From contig JBKHAI010000023.1 of NCBI GenBank assembly GCA_046542915.1, positions 1-10,959 of the forward strand: a stretch of 10,959 nucleotides of DNA. Reading direction: 5' to 3'. This document shows positions 7,043 through 10,959 of the stretch, in pieces. Position numbers and translations under genes: made by a program. How positions within the stretch are numbered: position 1 is the stretch's first letter; every line of letters begins with the position of its first letter. The notes under the pieces were generated by a model that saw only the letters and a list, made by a program, of their open reading frames with translations, ran no database searches and was not told the DNA's origin. Source of the stretch: SKVL01 sp046542915. Its GTDB lineage: Bacteria; Patescibacteriota; Minisyncoccia; Phycocordibacterales; CSBR16-193.

Positions 7043-8574
7043 GAGTAGATCTGGCAAGACTGGAAAGAATAGATCAACGGATCAGGGAAATACTAGAAGA
7101 ATGGGGCCTTAATATTACACCGGTTGATTTTGAAATAGTGCCAACCCAAAGAATGTTTGAAGTTATGGCCTATGGTTTGCCGGTTAATTTTAAACACTGG
7201 TCCCATGGACGCGATTACGAAAGGATGAGAACCATCTATGAGCATTCCGGATCGGGGTTGCCTTACGAGATGGTGCTGAACACTTCTCCACCTAAGGCTT
7301 TCTTGATGGAAAATAACTCCTTTGCTCTTCAGGTTCTCGTAATAGGGCATGTTTATGCCCATGTCGATTTTTTCCGCACCAATGTTAATTTTGAAAAACT
7401 GCCCAGAGATATCAATATTCAGGCCTATGAGGCCGCTAAACGCTTTGACAGATTTGAACATCTGTATGGTCTCTCGGCACTGGAGGATCTTTGTGATGCC
7501 GGTTTGGCCCTTAAAATGAACATAGATCCGGAATCGAACAGGAGAGAAAGCAGAGAAGAGCAGATAGAGAGGGTATATAATGAAGCTAATGATCATTCGG
7601 AGTATAGGGACGACGATTTTCTGAAATTGTTTCCTGTAAAGAAAAAAAAGAAACCGAGTCTTAGAGAACTACATTCTAAAACCCCTTTGGAACCAGACAG
7701 GGATGTTTTGGGGTATATAATCGAAAACTCTCCTAAACCTCTAAATGACAAGGAAAAGGACGTACTTTCCGTCATAAGAAGTCAAGGCAGGCATTTATAT
7801 CCTCAGCTTCGGACGAAAGTTATGAATGAAGGTTGGGCCAGTTATTGGCACGAAAAACTGATGAGGCGGCTTTTTCAAGAGAGATCGCTAACTGCGGAGG
7901 AACACGGCACTTTTGCGCATTATCATTCGGCGGTTTTGGCACCTAACCCGTTCCAGATCAATCCTTATTATCTGGGTAAAAAGATGTTTGAGGATATAAA
8001 AGAGCGCTGGGATAAAGGAATGTTCGGCAAGGAATGGAAAGAGTGCGAAGATCTATGGGAAAGAGATAACTGGAATAAGGAACTTGGTCAGGGTACGGAA
8101 AAGATCTTCGGTATTAGAAAATTATATTCTGACAGAATGTTCATTGAGCATTTTCTGACCAACGATCTGATACACGAACTTCAGTTGTATATCTATGAAG
8201 AACAAATTCTCAGAGACGGTAGCAAAGAGTTAATAATAACTGAATCGCGTCCCGAGATTATCAGGAGACAATTATTGGAGTTACACTCTGATGGTGGTAT
8301 CCCCAGGATCATTGTATTGAACGGCAATTATAACAATAACAGAGAGTTATACCTGCAACATCTTTTTGAAGGAGTGCCTCTTGATAAAGAATACTTGAAG
8401 AGAACTCTGGAACATATTTACTTTCTCTGGGGAAGGAGTGTTCATTTAGAAAGTGTAAAGGTCATAGAGGATCCGTTGAAAAGTAGAGGCTACAAGATCA
8501 AAGGTGTTGTTTACTGTTATGATGGGAAGAATCACATTGAGTCCGATATGAAAGGTGCCAGAACACTTTATTGA
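7039..8574 (+). CDS. spoVR: SpoVR/YcgB-family protein
   Basis: This 511-residue protein matches the SpoVR family, needed for spore cortex formation in Bacillus and also present in many non-sporulating bacteria with PrkA and YeaH. Visible family blocks are YEMVLNTSPP (76-85), the histidine segment GHVYAHVDFF (103-112), YPQLRTKVMNEGWASYW (254-270) followed by H271, and AHYHSAVLAPNPFQINPYYLG (293-313, in parts). A C-terminal helical and beta region ends at 511. Insertion around 190-215 includes a five-lysine run encoded by a stretch containing eight A's (7642-7649). No signal peptide or membrane segment is seen, so it is cytoplasmic. The molecular activity of SpoVR is not established. The conserved His/Glu set might bind a metal, which is only an inference. 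It is the last gene of the operon, coupled to yhbH by a 4-nt overlap and followed by a strong terminator. Confidence 0.95.
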   Translation: MRVDLARLERIDQRIREILEEWGLNITPVDFEIVPTQRMFEVMAYGLPVNFKHWSHGRDYERMRTIYEHSGSGLPYEMVLNTSPPKAFLMENNSFALQVLVIGHVYAHVDFFRTNVNFEKLPRDINIQAYEAAKRFDRFEHLYGLSALEDLCDAGLALKMNIDPESNRRESREEQIERVYNEANDHSEYRDDDFLKLFPVKKKKKPSLRELHSKTPLEPDRDVLGYIIENSPKPLNDKEKDVLSVIRSQGRHLYPQLRTKVMNEGWASYWHEKLMRRLFQERSLTAEEHGTFAHYHSAVLAPNPFQINPYYLGKKMFEDIKERWDKGMFGKEWKECEDLWERDNWNKELGQGTEKIFGIRKLYSDRMFIEHFLTNDLIHELQLYIYEEQILRDGSKELIITESRPEIIRRQLLELHSDGGIPRIIVLNGNYNNNRELYLQHLFEGVPLDKEYLKRTLEHIYFLWGRSVHLESVKVIEDPLKSRGYKIKGVVYCYDGKNHIESDMKGARTLY

Positions 8575-8600
8575 AATGACCGTCTTTTGTTTTTCTTTAC

Positions 8601-8629
8601 AAAGACCGCGCGTTAGCGCGGTCTTTTTT
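8601..8629 (+). terminator. Intrinsic terminator of the prkA-yhbH-spoVR operon
   Basis: An 11-bp stem (AAAGACCGCGC with GCGCGGTCTTT) has a GTTA loop and runs into six T's. It lies 26 nt after the spoVR stop. Confidence 0.93.
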
Positions 8630-8638
8630 ATGAATAAG

Positions 8639-8666
8639 TTGTTATTCGGCTTTTTTTTGTTATAAT
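8639..8666 (+). promoter_or_regulatory. Extended -10 promoter of the GerMN-domain gene
   Basis: A perfect TATAAT (8661-8666) is preceded by TGT, giving an extended -10 element. TTGTTA (8639-8644) sits 16 bp upstream as a 4-of-6 -35 box. It begins 9 nt after the preceding terminator. Transcription should start near 8673. Confidence 0.75.
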
Positions 8667-8725
8667 AAGAAAATGAAGCTTGATCTTCTGATCGTTTGTT
8701 ATTAATAAGATAATTGTTTAAATAT

Positions 8726-9514
8726 ATGAGAAATTTAATACTAATACTGCTTATAGCCCTGATCGCTGTAGCACTTGGGACTATGTTGTTTGGGGAATCT
8801 GATGAAGAAGACAGGGAGTACACTGTCTCGGAAGCTAGAGAAGTAGCTGCCAATTGGATGGAAGAGAGTTCTCCTACATACACTCATGACGGATCCGACC
8901 TTGAGGTGGTTGAAGAAGAGAAGATAAGTGATAACGTTTTTGAGTTTGTTTTTGAGTTTGAATCGTCAAGTGCGGGTTATGGTGACCGAAGCGATGAGAT
9001 GACGGCTCAAGTTATAACTCCTCATACCACTAAGGTAGTTGTCGAAGAAGACGAGGTCACTAGTGCGATCACTGACGGATCATATTCCGAGTTGGATGAT
9101 GAGATGATCGAGGATGACACCTCCGGAGACGAAGCTTCGGAAGAAGAAGTTTCGCTGTTCTTTGTTCTGGTTGAGGATGGTGTGGAAGAGGTAACTTCCG
9201 TGAGCCGAAGTGTCACTGTAGAGGACCGTGTTGAAAGGGCGGCTTTAAAAGCTTTACTGGAAGGTCTCACGGAAGACGAGGTTGAGGAAGGTTATAGTAC
9301 CGCTATCAATGATGGGGTAGAGATATTGGATCTTGAAATAGCTGAAGGTGTTGCTTCCGTTGACTTCAGTTCCGAACTTGATGAGGAAGTCGCCGGCTCG
9401 GCAACGGTTACGGCCATAAGAGATCAGATAGAAAAAACTCTTGAACAGTTCGACACCGTTGATGAGGTCTCTATATCGGTAGAAGGTGAATCAGAAGAGG
9501 TATTGCAACCGTAA
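8726..9514 (+). CDS. Membrane-anchored or secreted acidic protein with C-terminal GerMN domain
   Basis: Starting at ATG 8726 gives 262 residues. A TTG at 8714 would add four residues but has no better support. Residues 3-22 form one hydrophobic helix with a single Arg before it, a signal anchor or signal peptide without a clear cleavage box. Residues about 32-115 form a region I do not recognise, followed by an acidic linker (121-141). Residues 141-255 match the GerMN domain: the ALKALLEGLTEDE block (173-185), a central VASVDFSSEL (209-218) and QFDTVDEVSISVEG (241-254). GerMN occurs in GerM, which acts in spore development, and in many envelope lipoproteins of non-sporulating bacteria; its ligand is uncertain. 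I count 73 Asp/Glu against 12 Lys/Arg. The gene is a single-gene unit with its own promoter and terminator and no visible Shine-Dalgarno. Confidence 0.85.
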   Translation: MRNLILILLIALIAVALGTMLFGESDEEDREYTVSEAREVAANWMEESSPTYTHDGSDLEVVEEEKISDNVFEFVFEFESSSAGYGDRSDEMTAQVITPHTTKVVVEEDEVTSAITDGSYSELDDEMIEDDTSGDEASEEEVSLFFVLVEDGVEEVTSVSRSVTVEDRVERAALKALLEGLTEDEVEEGYSTAINDGVEILDLEIAEGVASVDFSSELDEEVAGSATVTAIRDQIEKTLEQFDTVDEVSISVEGESEEVLQP

Positions 9515-9540
9515 TTTTTGGAGAAATAAGACAAAAATAT

Positions 9541-9576
9541 TCAACAAAAAACCCCTTAGTGGGGTTTTTTTGTTGA
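9541..9576 (+). terminator. Intrinsic, probably bidirectional, terminator after the GerMN gene
   Basis: CCCC (9552-9555) pairs with GGGG (9561-9564) around a TTAGT loop, flanked by six A's and seven T's. CAAC and GTTG can extend the stem. The symmetric A and T tracts suit termination from either side. Confidence 0.9.
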
Positions 9577-9598
9577 TCATCATTGGGTGTGATATAAT
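9570..9598 (+). promoter_or_regulatory. Extended -10 promoter of the cupin gene
   Basis: A perfect TATAAT (9593-9598) is preceded by TGA. A weak -35, TTGTTG (9570-9575), lies 17 bp upstream inside the terminator's T-run and stem. The predicted start near 9605 leaves an untranslated leader of only about 25 nt. Confidence 0.7.
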
Positions 9599-9629
9599 CA
9601 AGTTCCATTAAAAGTTAATTAAAAAAAAT

Positions 9630-10019
9630 ATGAAAGGATACATTGTTGATATTGAAAAAGAAACAGAAGAAAACAATGATTATCGCCGAGTGCTTTACAC
9701 GGCCAAGAATTGCCAGTTGGTCGTTATGAGTATTGAACCCGGTGATGAGATCGGTGAAGAGGTTCATGAACTGGACCAGTTTATAAGAATTGAAGAAGGC
9801 AAAGGAAAGGTTATTCTTAATAAAGAAGAAGAGCATGAGATCAAGGACGACTGGGCAGTGGTCATACCCGCCGGAGTTTGGCACAACGTCATAAATACCG
9901 GTGATGAACCACTGAAACTCTATACTATCTATGCTCCGCCGGAACACAAAGACGGCGTAGTTCAGAAAACCAAAGCCGACGAATATGAGGAACATTTTGA
10001 CGGGGTGACCACCGAATAG
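9630..10019 (+). CDS. Small single-domain cupin protein
   Basis: This is a 129-residue single cupin barrel of the Cupin_2 type. The first cupin motif is at about 37-61 (PGDEIGEEVHELDQF then IEEGKG) and the second at about 80-91 (PAGVWHNVINTG). The well-conserved LYTIYAPPEH segment at 97-106 is typical of a widespread family of small stand-alone cupins. Candidate metal ligands are E44, H46, Q50 and H85. The first motif lacks the full HxH, so metal binding and any enzyme activity are uncertain; sugar-related or dioxygenase roles cannot be assigned. No signal peptide is seen. ATG 9630 is preceded by eight A's and a T with no Shine-Dalgarno. It is a single-gene unit between two terminators, functionally unlinked to its neighbours as far as the sequence shows. 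Confidence 0.88.
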   Translation: MKGYIVDIEKETEENNDYRRVLYTAKNCQLVVMSIEPGDEIGEEVHELDQFIRIEEGKGKVILNKEEEHEIKDDWAVVIPAGVWHNVINTGDEPLKLYTIYAPPEHKDGVVQKTKADEYEEHFDGVTTE

Positions 10020-10029
10020 AAGTTTCTTT

Positions 10030-10077
10030 AAAACTCTTTAGTTTTTCTTAAAAACCGCTTTCCATAAGCGGTTTTTT
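10030..10077 (+). terminator. Tandem hairpins ending the cupin unit; the second is a canonical terminator
   Basis: A weak A/T hairpin (AAAACT, 10030-10035, with AGTTTT, 10040-10045) comes first. An 11-bp stem follows (AAAAACCGCTT, 10050-10060, with AAGCGGTTTTT, 10066-10076; loop TCCAT), running into T's. Confidence 0.88.
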
Positions 10078-10101
10078 AGAGTTACAGCTCTGTGTTATAA
10101 T
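10073..10101 (+). promoter_or_regulatory. Extended -10 promoter of the eRF1-like gene
   Basis: A perfect TATAAT (10096-10101) is preceded by TGT. The only -35 candidate at 17-bp spacing is TTTTTA (10073-10078), formed by the terminator T-tract and matching 3 of 6. The leader would be about 20 nt. Confidence 0.65.
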
Positions 10102-10127
10102 ACCTAAAAAGATAAATAAAAAATATT

Positions 10128-10655
10128 ATGAAAATACCTTCAAAATACTATCAATTTAAGGACGAACCATCGATCATACTGGTAACGGCAAATCAAGAAG
10201 CATATGTTTACAAAGTAGCTGATGGAGAGGTTGGTAAGATAGGGGCTATAGAAGCGGAGAAACCGGAAGAAAGAGACCGTCCCGGAGTTTTCGTGACCAG
10301 AAGGAAAGGTATGGTCCATCATGGCGAGTCTTTGGAAGAAAAACAGCAAAAGGTTAAAGATAAAGCCATAAAGAACTTTTTGAACAAATTAAAAAAGGAA
10401 CTTGATGATGTTCTTGTCACCGAAGGGGAAGAGATCCCTCCTATTTATCTTTTCACGCCGGATCTTATGGAGGGTGAGATACGAAAAAAGGTGCCCAAGG
10501 AAGTTAAAGAGAAAATAAAAACGGTCTTTTGGGGTATATATATCAGGGAACATCCTTTGGATCTGGTTAAGAAGATAGACAAGGTAAAGCAAGAGAAAAA
10601 AGTGATACCAACCGACGAAGAAGCCATAAAGATACTAAAAAGAAAAAAAGAGTGA
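10128..10655 (+). CDS. eRF1-like / host-attachment-type (baeRF) small protein
   Basis: The 175-residue soluble, basic protein starts at ATG 10128. Its N-terminal half has beta-strand-like IILVTANQEAYVYKV (16-30), the pattern opening Host_attach/eRF1-like domains in which a self-contained strand reads as 'value, agent, activity'. A charged stretch with a candidate basic RRKGMVHHG segment (58-66) follows, then an amphipathic helix (68-93). A second strand, PPIYLFTPD (104-112), leads into a helix and a final strand-helix (TVFWGIYIREHPLDLVKKI, 132-150). This order matches bacterial eRF1-like proteins, thought to act on ribosomes or RNA and sometimes annotated as host attachment proteins. Similarity is structural in pattern, not through a diagnostic motif, so it may prove to be an unnamed family. 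It is a single-gene unit with no Shine-Dalgarno and a terminator 32 nt downstream. Confidence 0.6.
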   Translation: MKIPSKYYQFKDEPSIILVTANQEAYVYKVADGEVGKIGAIEAEKPEERDRPGVFVTRRKGMVHHGESLEEKQQKVKDKAIKNFLNKLKKELDDVLVTEGEEIPPIYLFTPDLMEGEIRKKVPKEVKEKIKTVFWGIYIREHPLDLVKKIDKVKQEKKVIPTDEEAIKILKRKKE

Positions 10656-10686
10656 AGGAAAATAGGATATAGATGTGGTGATCAAA

Positions 10687-10716
10687 AAAAACCGGCAATT
10701 GTAGTTGCCGGTTTTT
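10687..10716 (+). terminator. Intrinsic terminator after the eRF1-like gene
   Basis: A 12-bp stem (AAAAACCGGCAA with TTGCCGGTTTTT) has loop TTGTAG. Both flanks are A/T runs, so it could also stop transcription arriving from the right. Confidence 0.92.
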
Positions 10717-10723
10717 CGTCGGT

Positions 10724-10744
10724 AACTGTTTTAGCTAAACAGTT
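10724..10744. repeat. 8-bp inverted repeat at the edge of the transposase remnant
   Basis: AACTGTTT (10724-10731) and AAACAGTT (10737-10744) are perfect inverse copies around TAGCT. The repeat contains the stop codon of the remnant's last frame on the - strand. It could be a terminal structure of a former insertion sequence or a hairpin ending its message. Confidence 0.6.
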
Positions 10745-10959
10745 GTGTTACTATTTTGATACAGAACATCATTCTGGGTCTTGCCGTTCAGGGGCAGTAT
10801 TCTAAGTTGTTGTAGTAACTCATTCCGGTGACGGAGTTTCTGTCTTAATTGGTTTAAGCCACCGGCAATGATCCTCTTGGGTATCCTTTGCTATAGATAT
10901 GAACTTTTCTTAATGATAATGAAAAGTGCCAGAAGTGTTTGCACATTACCAAATGATAT
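10735..10959 (-). pseudogene. Decayed C-terminal end of a DDE integrase-core (IS481/IS3-like) transposase, running off the window
   Basis: No frame stays open on either strand, but the - strand holds transposase-like fragments in order across two frames. The first reads VHIYSKGYPR in one frame (about 10905-10875). PK and LNQLRQKL (about 10880-10832) follow in a second, resembling the usual TPKDNAxxERFNxTLxxEF block. YYNNLEYCP (10817-10791) is back in the first frame, and LNGKTQNDVLYQ (10791-10756) is in the second, ending at TAG (10737-10735). This matches the order of the C-terminal end of integrase-core transposases (YPRTPKDN...N.TL...YYNNLRP..LNGKTP.DVL). At least two frameshifts are needed, so it is inactive as written. 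The family call is by pattern only, and the upstream catalytic residues lie outside the window or are lost. Confidence 0.55.

Noticed and set aside
7642..7649. Run of eight A's in spoVR as a possible programmed frameshift site
   Set aside because: The spoVR frame continues intact through and beyond it with family motifs, it encodes a lysine run in a variable insertion, and no downstream stimulatory hairpin is evident.
8582..8606. Alternative pairing GTCTTT/AAAGAC competing with the spoVR terminator (antiterminator-like)
   Set aside because: Only 6 bp and much weaker than the 11-bp terminator stem; no ligand domain or coupled gene suggests a riboswitch.
10745..10920. Structured non-coding RNA (CCGGTG/CACCGG and CAGAA/TTCTG arms) in the right-hand end
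   Set aside because: The arms are short and far apart, no known RNA consensus was recognised, and the transposase-like reading on the - strand explains the segment better.
1..10959. Alternative genetic code (UGA as glycine), CRISPR array, tRNA or rRNA
   Set aside because: TGA ends mgtE, yhbH and spoVR at natural family ends. No regularly spaced repeats and no tRNA or rRNA signatures were found on either strand by eye.

Overview
This window reads as a stretch of a small-genome bacterial chromosome, most likely from the Candidate Phyla Radiation (Patescibacteria, Paceibacteria/Parcubacteria-like). That is an inference from gene style: short intergenic gaps, lysine/glutamate-rich proteins, a long coiled-coil protein of unknown function, a reduced CBS-MgtE transporter and an eRF1-like small protein. 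TGA is used as an ordinary stop, which argues against the UGA-glycine lineages (SR1/Gracilibacteria). All intact genes are on the + strand.

Region 1 (2-3580) is a tightly packed run. It holds the 3' part of a coiled-coil protein, an MscS-type mechanosensitive channel (1-nt gap), a TsaC/YrdC-type threonylcarbamoyl-AMP synthase, and a short MgtE-like transporter that overlaps the previous stop by 1 nt. These are membrane-homeostasis and housekeeping functions.

Region 2 (3581-8629) is the centre of interest: its own promoter with a dyad over the -35 box, then prkA (AAA+ serine kinase/protease-like), yhbH/yeaH (DUF444, von Willebrand A-type MIDAS protein) and spoVR/ycgB. The operon ends in a strong intrinsic terminator. 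This is the conserved PrkA-YeaH-YcgB/SpoVR stress/sporulation triad, here in an apparently non-sporulating lineage. The YhbH protein carries an apparent insertion resembling a UBA/TS-N three-helix domain. A strong hairpin with a poor U-tract lies between prkA and yhbH and could set unequal expression.

Region 3 (8630-10716) holds three single-gene units in series: a secreted or anchored, very acidic GerMN-domain protein, a small cupin, and an eRF1-like/host-attachment-type protein. Each is bounded by an A-stem-T terminator followed almost directly by an extended -10 promoter (TGn-TATAAT). None has a visible Shine-Dalgarno, whereas the prkA operon genes have strong ones.

Region 4 (10717-10959) has no intact gene. 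On the - strand it shows frame-broken pieces resembling the C-terminus of a DDE integrase-core transposase, next to an 8-bp inverted repeat, so it is probably the decayed end of an insertion sequence.
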